This document shows, one piece after another, positions 24,516 to 38,900 of a stretch of DNA of 64,000 nucleotides; position 1 is the first letter of the stretch, and each line of letters begins with the position of its first letter. This DNA comes from Himantopus leucocephalus. Taxonomy: Eukaryota; Chordata; Aves; Charadriiformes; Recurvirostridae. The notes beneath the pieces are model-generated. The model was not told the DNA's origin, did no database searches, and was given only the letters and a program-made list of their open reading frames with translations. A program made the position numbers and the translations under genes. The stretch covers positions 204,229,805 through 204,293,804 of the forward strand of contig RSEF01000001.1 in NCBI GenBank assembly GCA_003993805.1, given 5' to 3'.

Positions 24516-27500
24516 AACTGAACTGAATAGTACATTACCCCACCACAGCTCCTTGTAAGACACGCTGTGTTTGGCCATGGGTGTTTCACAGAGGACACCT
24601 GCCATTTTACATTCCAGTCCTTGTGTTCCATGAGTTGCTCAAATATGTCTCTTTGCATCAAAAGGAGAGATACGAACTTCAGACTACAAGCCAATCTAAG
24701 GTCCCAAAGTGAAGACATTTGGAAATAAACCAAGCATGGCTGCCCAACATATTTCCAAACAAATGCTTGTAAAATGAAGGGATTATTTATAACAAGGCAT
24801 CTGCAGACAAAGAGTGTGTATGTAAACACTTCAAGAAGCTCTGATGAACTATTCAAGAGATGCAATCTGTTTAAAGAAAAAGCACACATGCACTGCAATG
24901 TCAATTTTCAAATCCAATCAGAACATTTAATCAGCAACTCTCGTTGCTGTCCAAGAGAGTATATGTGTGTACATACAGACACTCATGCAGATATTCTATA
25001 ATGTGTGCATGTCTGTGTATGTGATTTTGTTGAAATTAATCTAATTTCAAGTAAGCCCGTAAGCCCTTTGAAAGCAACGTGTTAAAAAAGACGACACCTT
25101 CTTTCATGAAGAAATGAGCCTTATTTATTATTTATGTCACCAGTCAGAGAAGACAAGTAATTTCATTATATATATTTATACATACATTTAGTATAGCATT
25201 TCTGGAAGCATGTCAGGCACTCTGGAAAGGATTTGGAAAGGGGAAAGCCTGCAGGAAGCTGGAAGAGGTCCTGCCCCAGGCAACAAACCTGCACTCCACA
25301 TGAAGCTCAAGTGTCATGAAAGAACAATGACAAACAGGCAGACAAAGAAAGACCATGGCATTAACAACAGTAATGGAAAGGGAGAGAAAATAATCAAAAG
25401 TGATCATGAATACCACTTTTTTCTTTCCTTTCTTCCAGGCAGGCTGGGAAGCAAGAACAGAGCTGAGCTGCTCTGTCCCAACCGGGACACAGGCATGAGA
25501 GGAAGGGGAGCAGAGTGCGGAGAGCCCCATCACGGAGGGAGCTTAATGGATAGACCTGAGGAACAGTGACAAAGAACCTGTTCTCCCTGTCCCCCCCTGC
25601 CTTGGAAAAAGCACATCTGTGGCTGAAGAGCTGGTGGTAGAAGCCTAGTTTCCCTAGATATTTGGTGGAAAGAGTGACACTGTTAGCACCCAAGATAGGC
25701 GCTGACTTGCTGCTTACCTCACAGGATCTAACACCCCATTCTGAAGGCACACACTCTTTTCCCCAAGGTGGGGAGCACAGGCTCCTGATTCAGCAATCAA
25801 ACTTGGCCAACAGTAACAGGCAGCAGTAGTATGTCTCCGAGTACAGAAGTCCCCATTCTGGAAAACACACCCTTTGCTTCAGATCCCACATCAGAACAGA
25901 GGTGTAAGGCGTGAGCACACAGCATTCAGTTTTCAACACACATAGTACTCCAGGACTATCTATATACCAAAATTCACAGGCCAGGTTTGCATTAATGGTA
26001 AAATAAAGGAGAGGGAAAAGTGTGTATTTGTACATCTTCACTCCCTGAGGTATCTCCTAGATGCACAAAATCCTTTTTACTGTGATGGCTCCCAAAGCCT
26101 TCTGCACTGCGCTGAGCCCTGCACAAACACAAAATCCTATTCTAAAAAGAATTTTTATTTAAAACAGAACAAATAATTGTATATACAGCCATAACTGTTC
26201 CTCATTACTCTTTAAGTCTGCTCATTGGAGAGCTATTTAAACTATTTAGAGTTCGGTCTAACCAAATGACCAATGGCAGATGCATCAACAGACAGAAAGT
26301 TATACAAATCTCTCCTAATCTTTCCCCAGCGCTGGAGCAGAGGCAAGTCAAACCAGGAGCACTACTATATGCTAATTCAGAAATCTTATTCTGAGGCCAA
26401 ATCATGTTATATAAACAACATTTATAAATTACTGCACTGGCAGGTTTATGTTACGGAGCAGCATGGAAGAGCTTTGCTTACTTCATTCATGTGTGAATCC
26501 ACATGCACACACATTCAAGTGTGCACATAGCTCCTTTCCAAAAGTGCTATTTTACTTCCCTGAAATCCCCTCACTTTGGTTACAGGAACAGGGAACTTCC
26601 CACCCTCTGGACGTGGTCTGTAGCCAGTTCAGCCTCAGCTCCAGTTCATTCCTGTCCCTCCTGACTGGCAGTGACTGCAGCGACCTGTACTCTGTCACAC
26701 AGTGCCTCAGCCGTAGCCATATGCCTTGCATAAACCAGTGAAGCTTAAGAGTTTCTCCTGTTCCCACAAGGCAAGCCAAGGCAAGCCACGGCACAATTCA
26801 TCAATACTTTTAATATTACAAAGGTAACAAAACATCCTACAATAGCTCTTGAACTCTGAAGAAAAGGAAACAGAGGGCAATTAGAAAACAAATTCAAGTA
26901 TAAGCAAATGAGTTGTCCCAAACCAAGAAGCATCATCTTCCGGTAATGTTCACTGAAAAACCCTTCCAGGTTCCTGTTAACATTTTTTAGTAACTAGAGG
27001 TGTTACCAAACATGCCAACCCCTTTTCATACCAAGTCCAACACTGCGCGAGCTCTGAGGCTTACAATCGTAACTCAAAGAACAAGAGTCGCCCATCTGGT
27101 ACTCCAAATCAAATCCTTTCTATATGGCAGAGAAGTCCAAGCCAGTGGAGAGCTCGTTACCAAGCCTGTGTGTTTTGATTCAAGTTGCTAAAGTCTTGAA
27201 TGCAACACCTCCAATCTCCCTGTCTTCTGCTTTCTTTATCCTAACAGTAAAGAAGTACAGTTGATGCAAAGAGCAGCAAATCCTTTCAACAGCAGCACTG
27301 AGTAACAGGGTTTGCCAAAAGCTATTGGTAGACAATATCAGGTGTCACAGCCTTTATAACTAGGAGGAAGACACACATAGGGCAAGAATCTTCAAATACT
27401 CAGTCACCATTTGGTTTGAAACCTTCCTCTGCATTGGTATGATTTACATCCAGAAAGCGATAATAAATCCAGAAACTCAATTTAAAGACAAGAAGAACAG

Positions 27501-28449
27501 GAAGCGTTTTCCTATCACTTCTTCATAAGAGGCATTGAAATCATTAGGAGGGGAGAGGTGCTGTGCATTTCACCAATGCAATCAGAAAGTTTTCCCACCC
27601 AAGAGAATGCGCGCTCTTCAGCCCAATTCCTCCTTGCTCCACTTTTGCCCTTGCCTGATTCAGCCTAATGAAACATGCATATTTGGCCAACAGTGCTGAC
27701 ATTAATACCAATGTATGTGTTAAAGGCCAATTTGAGAATATTAATAAACACTGCAGCACCCCACAAAGAAGCAATACAAGTTCCTGGGGGAAAAAAGTCT
27801 TAGCAAGTTGCCTTCAGGAATTTATTGATTCCACTGAAATCTCACAAACTCTAAACATGTGTAGAACACGGTGAAGAGTCTTGCACAGAAGGCACCTTCA
27901 AAGTTGAGGCAGAATGGGACCCAACCTTGAAGGAAAGGTGCACCCCATTGCAGAACAGCACTGTTGTTTTAAGAAAGGCACCCCAGTATAGCTTCATCTC
28001 CAGTTGTGTACCAGGATCCACATGCACGAAATCCAGCCATGAATAAAAACTGGCATCTGCTACTGGGGGTTCAAGTGTCCCTACACTCAAGGCGTGCAAT
28101 CTTAAAAAACAAAAGCAAAAACCAACCTACTCTTGATGTAAACCATCTTCAATTACTGAATATATTAAGATGGCAGTTCCAGCAAAAGCAAGACCTTGCC
28201 GTGCAAAGACCAGCTGCCATTTAGAAAGGACTGTATAAACTCTTTTAAGTATTCTCTTGGAATCATGTTCTTTAAGTTCTTTCTCTGAGGTGGGATGTTT
28301 TGTGGTTTTAATATTTTACGCTTATTAGGAACCAGGGCACATTTGCTGCAAAAGCAGCAGGCCATCCCTGCTCTCCTCCAGAACCACTTTTCACATACTG
28401 AGCTGTCAGAATGATAGCGTGACTCCTTCCTACTGGAGCCCACATCCCT

Positions 28450-28478
28450 GCCCGCCCCCTCCCCCCCCTTTTTTTTTT
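28450..28478. repeat. Poly-C/poly-T tract
   Basis: A C-rich run followed directly by ten T. It is a pure pyrimidine tract on the plus strand and a purine tract on the LATS2 transcript, in intron 2. Confidence 0.7.
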
Positions 28479-30527
28479 GAGGCAGCAGTTTCTTACTCTC
28501 TCAGGGCAAGTAAATCAAGCTGGATAGAATAGCAGTTCAGTGAAGGTTTCACGATGAGCTTATTCCTCTTCATTAGCAGCAAGTGATGTGTTTGCTAATT
28601 TTATTGCTCACACATTAGCGAAATATGTGTTTGGCTGGCATTACATTTACAATAATGCTACTTGTGTATCAAAGCATTTCTTTTCAGTGGCCACAGACAC
28701 TGAGTGCTTCCCATTGCTCTTCCTTCTACTAGAAATACATACATATTGAGTTATGCATAAAAAAGGATTTTTACAAATATTCACATAGCTTGCAAATGAT
28801 TTCTTAGCCAAACTGGATACAAGAGACTTGTAAACTGGGTATTCAGATTCAGCAAGATGAGTTATGAGGTTTGTTGTCCAGGAATAAAGCCCCAAAGCAC
28901 AGAAAAGAATTGTGTCACAGACTGGAAGAGCTTTTGCGCTGCCAAAGTCAGCTGTTCCCCAGAAAGTCACACAGTGCTCCAAATATGCAATGCTTTACTA
29001 CTGTTTATTGCATTTCTCCATATCCAACTCTACAAATTGAATTTTGCATCTATTTCTGTTAATGGTGCCTCTGTCATTTTTACTGAGTGCCACCTACTTA
29101 AGGCATTACAAGTTTTCTTCTATTTCACAAGATTGTAACATTTAAAGAGCGATACTCCTCTCCCCTCCTTTTCTTGTAACTTTATATGGTTTTTTTCCAG
29201 TTTTAAACCACTAGAACTTTCAAGTGTTGTTTTAAAACCTCTTCTCCAAGACAAGAAAAATTAAAGTAAAACCAGTAAAATTAAGTCGCCCATTCGTATT
29301 CGAGGTCAAATACTAACATAATTTTCCAAACAAGGTTCAAGTGTATTCCTGATACGGCCTTTAGAAGTTTAGGAGAGTTTTGTCCCCCTTAATTTTTCTT
29401 TGGGGAATACTTTAATAGAACTATAAAACCTCCAGGATATCTGGTTGGAATGCATTACCACTGAACTGTTCTGTCCTTTGAGGATTTATACCACAATGGG
29501 ACCCCAACTGACATCAAGCAGTAATGCACAGTCAAAATGAAAAAAATATATCCGAGAAATACAGCTCCATTGTGAGACAAATGAAGGCTACATCTCTCTC
29601 CGCCTCACAGTGCAGTACAGCACGTCTCACGTGACTGAAGAAACATCTGGGTTTTATCTTGTGATTCCTAATATTTTTCAGCACAGACACATACACACAC
29701 ACGCAGAGTGCAAGTGTGCTGGGCAAGATAACTTGGCATATTTATTGTTCAAAGAGTAGGAAGATGTGGAACTTTTACATATGATATAATTTTTTCAAAA
29801 TTTGTTGGCATTTTTGAATTTTATGTATTTAATTGTAATGCTAGCTTTCTTTTTTAAAATTTTAATTCAAAAATATAAAAACCACATTCAGCTTTTAACA
29901 TTTTTCAATCAATATGCTCAACATCGTAATACAATATACTCAAACTCTGCAACACTAGGGATCTCATTAGACATTTTTCTAGAAGTCTCCACACAGCACT
30001 TAGTTTCATTAACTCTATCAAATACACATGTATAACTACAGGTCCAAAAGTAAAAATTACTGAACGCTACTGACTGCCAGTTAATGATTTTTAAGACTAC
30101 AAAAATACCCCTTTGTACTAAATGCTTTATATGACTGCTAGTCACCGCAGCTTTCTGCAGTTGCAAGATAAAACTCTCAAGTCTACCAGTGCCAGAGGCA
30201 TAAAAGAAAAAGAGAAAGAAAAAAACCCAGCTGGATAAAATATCTTAAGGTCAGGCTTTTTACATGTAAAGCAGCCGCAGCAAAATTATTCACATTCTTA
30301 GCACATAGCTGACCGGGACAAGATTCCACGGAGAGGTAAACAATTCCCCCAAGAGAGCAGCTGCATCTTCCTCAGTCGAGAGCTACAGGGGGGAGGCAGA
30401 AATGCCCACCAGGGTCCCCAAAACTGACCAGAAGCAGGAAGAAAATGCAAGACTGCTTCTGCTCCATGGTAATGCTTCACATGACTGCTCCTTTTGTGTG
30501 CTCAGTGAGAACAGAGAAGTCTAAATA

Positions 30528-30545
30528 TGAATAAATAAATAAATA
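30528..30545. repeat. (AAAT)n microsatellite
   Basis: Four uninterrupted aaat units in intron 2, too short to be highly variable. Confidence 0.7.
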
Positions 30546-32904
30546 GAAATACAGACAGTTCGTAACACATACTTTGATTGATGTCCTAGAGGAACCTTGT
30601 AAACAGACACCCAAGTCCAGTTCAACATAGAAGAGTAGGGGGAGAAATATTAGATAATACTGAACAGAACTGAAAGGAGCACAGTCACCCAGGTTTGCTT
30701 TTATTGCGTAATTATTTTCAAAAGTATCTTTTGAAAGTATAAAACCGTTCCTTTTTAGTTTTCCACAATATCTCTCTTAAATTGCCCTTTTTTTATCTGG
30801 TACTTCCTTAGCAGTATCTTTACTCAGTTCACTTCAACGTTATTTCTGTTGGCTACTGGCCAAGTGGCACTCTTCAATAGTCAAGACACAGTACTGAAGA
30901 AGCATCTTTCTTGCTCTGCTCCATTTACGTGCAAAGGCTGTGATATGAATTTTAGGTTGTTGTAAGAAAAGAAATCCTCTTGCAAGATCCTTCTCAATGC
31001 CAGCCCCTTAACATTAGTATCTCCTCACAAACCTGCCATTAGCCATCAATGAAATCAGCTACAGCAACATGAAAAAAGACCATTTGTACTACTTTCAGCA
31101 TTCATAACTTAGTATTCATGTATTATCTTCCAGCTGCAAGTGTGTCGGCAGAAAACTACTTCCACTTTGTCCCTGGCTGCCTGTCACTGCTCCCTGTACC
31201 CGAGGTATCACCTGCTTCCCCCTTACCTGACCACACTGCGGTCTGCTCGCTGCCAGAGACAGCCGGGTTAGCGGAGGCCTGTGATTTAGCTGTTGAAGCT
31301 AACTCAGCTCATTTTGACCCAAGTGAGCTAGGGTTAACTCCAGCAGCAGCTCAGCTGGGGCAGTAAGACCTGGGTGAGAGGAGGAGTAAGAAGAGACAGC
31401 ACTGAGCAGATGGCGGTCTCTGGAGCACAGCTGGAAGGAGGAGAGCGCGTGAGCACAGGCTGAGCTTTCTCTCGGCATTTCCTCTGACAGTGGTTGACAG
31501 CCAAGGCAGCTGCCACCACTCTCAAATTCTCTGCTCCTTTCTGTGCCCCCCTACCATACCCCCCAATTGTGCTTGTGTCCCTCCCACCATCCCCAAAAAG
31601 TTATTTTTAACCTGGATCAGTTCTCTGATCAGTCACCGCTCAGCTCCGCAAACACTGTGCTGGCACAGCTTTTGAAGCAGGGAGGAGGAACCAGTGGGAA
31701 GATGGTGGCTCTGGCAGCACCACCGAAAGCTGCTCTCCCGAAGCCCCAGCCCAGGCGTCTACTCTTCTTCCTTCACACCAACTTACAAATTTCCCAGGTG
31801 AATGAAATATGCTTGTGATATCTCAGACCACAAGGTTTTTCTTTTTTATTCTCTATGCTGCCTTAAGTAAGTTTTTAATTGCAGTATTTTGTGTGTTGGT
31901 GTCATATTAAGTTTAACAAGCTAATCCCTCTCTTATTTGTGCAGTTATCACCTAATATTTCAAGGCAACAACAGGACATTTTTCAGAAATACATTTGATC
32001 ATCTTAAAAAGATATAGCCAAGGGGAAACAGTCTTACATGACAGGCTATAAATCAACATGTTAGACAAGTAATTTTAAACCACAGGAGGAAGAAAAAAAA
32101 AAATCTCACTGCATCAAGCCAATAAAAACCCTGTAACACTGACTCTAAAAGATATTGGACCTATTCCATAACAACTATATTTCTTAGGAAAACACAGTAT
32201 TTTGAACTCTAAAGAAGTCTGAACTTGATTAGACTGAAACAAAGGAGAGGGAGGAAAGTGGAGCAGAGGACATGATTCCACTCATCCTTCCTCCGCAGCC
32301 GAAGTCTGAGGAGGAAGCTTGAGAAGGCTCAAGCAGATAAAGAAACTGTTCCCTTGACCAAGTCACTCAGTGTTGACACATTTGCTTACTAGTTCCCAGT
32401 AATCCTGGCAGTGGATCAATGTTCCTCACCTCCCTCCTTCAGGCCTATACTCAAACTTTTAGGAGACTGTTGTTTTCCAACACTCTCAACCTATGTCACT
32501 TGACAGGAGAACAACTGGCAATTGTTTTTCAGGCTTCATTATTATTATTATTACAGCACATGCTCAGTTGCATGAATACTATTCAAAGACAGCAATGTTT
32601 CTTCTGAGATCTTTAAGGGTGCAAAATATTAATAAACCAATAAGAGACAAGTAATCACTTTTCTTCCTTGAAAAAACCATATTCTTAAAAGTAAGGTCTA
32701 CAGCAAAATCACACTGGGCAAAATTCTTCTCCAATATTTCAGATGCAGAATGAAATCTGGCCAGTGCTTCGGCGGGATAATATTAGGAGTAACAAGCACA
32801 ACACTACATGGCATGGAAGGGAGGCTTCTTAATTCAGAATCCCAGAAACTAAGACTCAGCAATATGCAGTAGTGCACTGGTGAATGTCTCCCTTTCCAGA
32901 TGAA

Positions 32905-32945
32905 GTAAAAAAAAAAAAAAAAAAANNNAAAAAAAAAAAAAAAAA
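32905..32945. repeat. Poly-A run with a 3-N break
   Basis: About 40 bases of A interrupted by NNN at 32926-32928, so the real length is uncertain. The 200 bp before it show no resemblance to a known gene or LINE, so I cannot call it the tail of a retrocopy on the plus strand. Confidence 0.7.
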
Positions 32946-35900
32946 TAGTTTCTATGCACCTGTTCAACAAAGCTGCCAAAGGTGAGGAGGTATGTCTGGT
33001 TAGGCAATCAAGTTCCAAGTTCCTAAATTTTCCCTAAGAGAATTGGGTGGAGACAGTACTCCTACTGGTTTCTAACCTGTGTGCATGTTGCCAAGTACTG
33101 TTAAACAGATGTCATTGCATCACACCACCCTGCAGGTTCATGAGAAGATCTGTGTTCAGACTCTTCAAGCACGCCAAGCCCAAAACAAAGCTACGCCTCC
33201 ATGGCAATGATACATGGAGACAGTCCCTGTATTTTGATTATCGAGTTCACACTACACCATTAAGCTCCAAGAGGTCGTCTTGGAGTAATTTCTACAGCTC
33301 CAGAGAAACGCTTTTTCTTCACTTCTACTGTGTATGCATCTTACTTGGGCTCCCGTCTGTGTGCACACTGCCTTGGATAATGCTGTGAGATGCAGAATTA
33401 CAGATGCAATGGTTTGTGAATGGCAGTGTTCAAGAAGACACTCTGCTTCCAAGGTCAACATTCACTTCCTAAAACAAGCATTGCAACTGTCTATTCCTTT
33501 TCTCCAAGGCATCCATCAGCTCTTAAAATTGTTGACATTATGTTTAATTATTTTTAATCAAGCTTTCCAGTATCTGCCACTACCTTCAGAGACTAACCAT
33601 AGAGGCCAGCAGTAAGAAAGCTTAGAAGTATGTGTACATATATACACACATCTAGAATTATGCGTGAAAACCCAAATTACGCAATTTTTTTCCACAACTG
33701 AAATTTGTAGGATTTATGTTCCACAACATGCAATATCTGAGGTGTTGGAACTATCTGAAGTACTGCCATGCAAAGAAAACAGTAATATAGTCACAGTAGT
33801 TCCACGTGCAGCCCATTACTTGAATGACTATAATGATTCTGGTACATCAATTTTAGTAGCCAGTTTTCGTCTCTGCAAAAGGGTAGAGATCAGAATCTAG
33901 AGCAGAAGTACCCTAACCTGTAATAATCTGGCAGCCTACATCTTAAAGAGGATCTATATCCTAAATGCCAAATGAGCTTTCAATAAGTATTACAATGCTC
34001 CCATCTAAGCCATCTATCTGCCAAGCAACTTCTGCATTCTTTCTAACCTGAAGCATGTGGGCTGGGGCATCCCACCAGCTGACTACTCATTTACTCCTGC
34101 TCTGAACATTTACCCATATTTTCAATACAACCCCAAGCTCTCCTCTTGAAGACAAGAAGTAAGCAGACACTCAGAATGACAGATACCTATGCGAACAATA
34201 AAAACACTAAATATCATTATCCTTTTATCTTCTCCGTGCTGCAGCCTTCCTACATCACCACCCTAGGAACACCAGGTCAGGTTGTAATGTATTCTGGGTA
34301 GAGACCTCATTTTTTTTGCAATGATGTTGCACGACACAGCTTTACTGCAATGCCAATGTAACAGTGGCTTTATATTTGATTATCACTGTAACGGAGCAAT
34401 GCAAATGCAAAACCCAAAGTGAACAGTAAAACCCTTGTTAGCAATTTATACTAGTAACATGATCCATACCACAACAAGCTTTTCCCAGTTTCTAACACGC
34501 AGGTCACAGACCAAAGATCCTGTTCTGCCAGGAAAGGTACCATCATGTTTTCTTATAATGTCATTACAAATGCTTGGATAACTCTAGGGACACCAACATC
34601 ACAATTTAGAGAAAAAAGAAGGAAAAAAACAGGTACACTTCAAATTACAGGAATATCTTACCTGGTTATTAATTATCACATATAGCTGGGTTTAACTGTC
34701 CATGTAATCTGAAATCCAAGCTACTGATATTAAATGGATTTGAACAGATTTCCATTTAAGGCCAAAATCTGTGCCAAAACGTAAGTCTAAGTAAATGGAC
34801 TTAGCATGTGTGTGTACTGGTGGAACGGGAGGACCCTTTTCTTGCTCAAAATAAGCAGTAAGCTCTGGCCTGATGAAATCAATAGGAATTTTAGTGGTGA
34901 TTTCAATGACAACAGAATTTCAGCCCAGAATCTTCATCTTCCAGCATGGTGGGGCTGGGGATACAGTCCCAGTCTAGACATGCACAGTTGATCTGCAATC
35001 CTAAACACACAACTCCCAACTTTCTCATCTCACTGCATTCTGCACAGCAGTGCTCAGAGAACAGAGCCAAATTCTACCAGAAACTCAAGACTGTGCAGGC
35101 TCTTCATTTTTTGTCTTCTGACCCAAGCATCCACAGGACCCTCTGTTGTTGCAGGTGGGGTCTGAGAAAGGAGAACGCTGTTACTCAGTAGCTGATGAAA
35201 TGAAAAGACCCCCGCACCCACCCCAGCACTTCCTGCAATGCTCCATACACTAAAGTCATATACTGCTACAAGCTGGATCGCAGCTCAGTGCATTCCACTG
35301 CACTTTGTCACGCTTCCCTAACCGATAGTATGCCAAAAATGACTAGCTTTAACAGTTCTCTGGTGAATAAAAGACTTTTGCAACTCTGAAACAGAGCTGA
35401 GTTTTTAATTCATGTTAAATCTGCTTTTCTGTTCTGAAGGAACATTTTTAATGCTGCCTGTAATTCCCCTTCTGTGCTTTTTTCTTACTTCTGTAGTGAC
35501 TTTTGTGAAGATAAAGGGAAAATTCAAGCTGACTAGTTCTTAAAGAGACCTCTAAAATTTGCCTGAAGGAAGTAAAAATATGAACTAGCAAAATACAAAG
35601 ATGAAAAAGATCCACATCATGTTCATATAAATCTAGAAATACATGGCAATGAGCCCAAAGCCTCACAAGACAGCTACCATAGAGAACAAAATCCAAAGTA
35701 CAGCTGGACTATCTAAACAAGCATAGAGCAACATTATCCAAGATTTGCACATTTACTGTTTATTTACTCAGTACCCAACTGAGCACAATCTTGTGGAATA
35801 ATACAGACTGCTCGTGCAAACATCCCTTCTACTCTGATACTCTAAGCACTTGTAGTTATAGACTATGCCCTAAGAAACTTTCCTTTGTAATCTTTTATTC

Positions 35901-38900
35901 AAAACCTATGACTACAATTACCAAAAGAACACAATTATGAGAAAACTGTAAAACTAATGTTAAGTACTTAACAGAGTAAAGTGCTCATTATATCAATGCT
36001 CGGCTCCTCTCCACAGCAGAATAATACCAGCATGTTGCATGTGCACCCAAAAAAGGGATCCCACTTCTCTCCAAGCCAGTTAGCTTTGCTCAGCACATCA
36101 AGAACTGTTGCCGGCTCCAGCCCATTTTTGGAACAGAGGGTTCCACTATCCAACCCCATCTCCAGGCTGACCTGGAAACATGCCTGCCCCGATTGCTACT
36201 CGCGTATGGAAATAATAAAGCTATTTTTACATGAAAAGCAAATCCTTTATTTTCCCAAAAGCAAGAACAGCCATCGCAAAAGCTTTCAAGCCAGGCATTC
36301 AGAATAGAGGAGGGTGTTACCTACAAGTACAAAAAGCAATTAAGCCTTGAGAACAGAGCATGTGGGCAGGATGAGGGGTTAAGCATGACTTTATACAGCA
36401 AGCACACAAAAAACACTGAAAAGAGGGAAGTGGGGAGGAGGAAAGCAAGGAAACCTGGAGCTTTTAAATTCAACAGGCTGGGAAGGTGGGGAAGATGCCT
36501 CTCCTCCTCTGCAGTGCCTGCCAGCTAGAGCAAGCAGCAGGCACTCACTGTTGGGGGGCACTGCTGGGAACCCCATGCTGCTTTCCCTGGTGTGCAGGGA
36601 GCAGCTCTGTCTCAGGCTGCTGCTTCTTTCATGCTGCAGAGCTGAAGAAAAGGACTTTCCTAACACCTGAACACAAGCCCTCACTGAACATGCGCTGGCT
36701 TCGGTCATGCAGGCAGCTTGAGGGCTGAGAGACCAAAACAGCACTTCAGTGCGCATCATTAGGATTTTCATCCTCAAAAACTACATTCCATTTTCAAGGC
36801 AGATACTTTATAGCACTAATGTCCTCCAGTTAAAACAACTAGTTTGCTACTAATGGCTGAACTCAGCACTACCAGCTCTGTGACCTGATTGCCCTTCTCC
36901 CCAAGTAAACGCCAAACATCATCGTCTCTGCTCACACACCCAGTTCCTGCTTTTTAGCAGGGGTTTCATCCTTGTTATGCTTCCCACTTGCCCTCATGAT
37001 TGTCAGTTACCACGTTCCTGTCAGAGTAATCATCAGTAGTTGATAAACTATCTCAAATTCCCAGACTGGGAAACCACAAAACTACCATATGAAAGTGGCA
37101 AAAAACCCCCAGATCTATGGTCTAGTGGCAGGGGTTTCCTCAAATTCATGGACTCAAAACTTTGGGCGCAAGGAGGGCTGATGGTGCCCTGCAAGTTTGA
37201 CTCATGGTTTTGCCTAGTGCTGGGCAATGGTCCTATTTCAAGGTAATGGGAGAGAGGAAGAGAAGGAAGTTCTATGCACAGCTAATAGACAACTGGCCAC
37301 CCCGAGATGGTCCACTAATGCTACAGCTGCTGTTGCTTGGCTCATGTAGGGCAGGGTGATGACTGAGTTCAAACGCCAGTAGACAGCGGTGAACTTGGGA
37401 GCACAAACCCTCCTCCACAAGGCAAGAGGAAGAAAATGGCTCTTTGCAAAAAACCAAGGAATCCTGTTAAACACAAAGCACTGCGATTTGCCCAAAACAG
37501 CGTTCCTGGAGATGCTGAACACCTAGCAGGACATTCTGACCTTCCCAGGAATCTGGAAGAAGGCAGCTCTGCCTCCAACACAGGAGCTCTGCCACAGACT
37601 GTGCTGAAGTTCAGACTTTCCTTTGCCTCCTGAGCAGAGGTGTTGCAGGCTCAGGAGGCAACAGCTTCTTCCTGGCAGTAAATCTGAGCACCCATTTCTG
37701 CATAAGTATAGAGCAGGGCCTGCAACAGCAAGTTCTCAACCTCCAGCAGTTTCTAACGCTTATGAACCACAGGGAAGTTCCTGGAGAAGTGGAACTGATT
37801 CGTTACAGAAGGTTTTACAGCACCAAAGTAGTACTGAAAAATACTTTTTCTAGGTTACTTTCATGTGGCTAAACACCCTGAAGGTTCACTTCTCAGTAAA
37901 CAGAGAGATGGGGGGCGGCGGGAGGCACACCAACGCAAACGAAAATTCTTGTGGCTTGCTTTTGAATTTGCTGGCACTTCCCAGTGAGGTCCTGCTTTTG
38001 TAGTATGGGGAGCTGGCTCGCCATGTGCCCTGGCAGAGACTGATGACTTTTGCCCGCTTGTAAACTCCAAAGCTCTAGGTCTTTGATTTGCCCTGTTGAG
38101 CACTGCACCAACCAGTGCAAGATTCTCCCCACCACTTGTGTGACTACACCACCACACGTTTCACAGATTCTTCATAAAACACCTTCAAGAAAGCATTTGA
38201 TGAATTTAGTGCTTGCATTAGAGAACATAATAAAAAGATTTTCAGAATGGGAGGGATGGCCAAGGTGCAAGAAACGATCACAGGTAGGAGACGGAAGTGA
38301 GTTTCCAGCACAGCAATTGCTGGAGCACTTGAAAGAAGAAGAGGAATTCCAACCTGCTCCAGCACACAGCCAGCTGGTCACTACAATGTCTGGGAAGCAC
38401 ACATTACACAGGCAATCAGGGAATCATCAAAAAGCACAATCAAGAGACTGCGCTGGACAATCAGAAAAAAACAGGTTCCAGCAAGGTGGAATGCACATCT
38501 CTGGAGAAAATTATTCATTGCTCATTTGCAGCCAGGACAAAAATAGTCCAATATGGAGTGGATTTGCCTTGATTCAAAGATCTCTGTCATATGGCCACAA
38601 CTTTTTATATTTTTAATTGGGACAGCCAGAGATTTGTTTTGGTTTTGTAAACCAGGATACCCTGCACATATTAGTATTTCCAAGGTTCCATTTACATTAA
38701 TTAAATTAGATTTTATGCATCTTTATCAGGCTGATGTCTGGCAGGAAGGTGCCATGAACACAGTGACTGTGGCAAAACTGGAAGAAAAGCATGAATGGGA
38801 CAGGCGGCTAGCTTAAGCACAGACTACAGAGTCCTGACACTGAATGGAAGAAAAGATGCAGAAATGAAAATATATGGGGTGTGCTGTCAAAGTCACATTA

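Noticed and set aside
32700..32945. Processed pseudogene ending in the poly-A run
   Set aside because: No reading frame or similarity in the preceding sequence and no target-site duplication seen; a simple A run is enough.
38050..38616. 188-codon plus-strand open frame in intron 2
   Set aside because: No recognisable similarity, and the opposite strand and other frames are also partly open. Expected by chance in 32 kb of intron.
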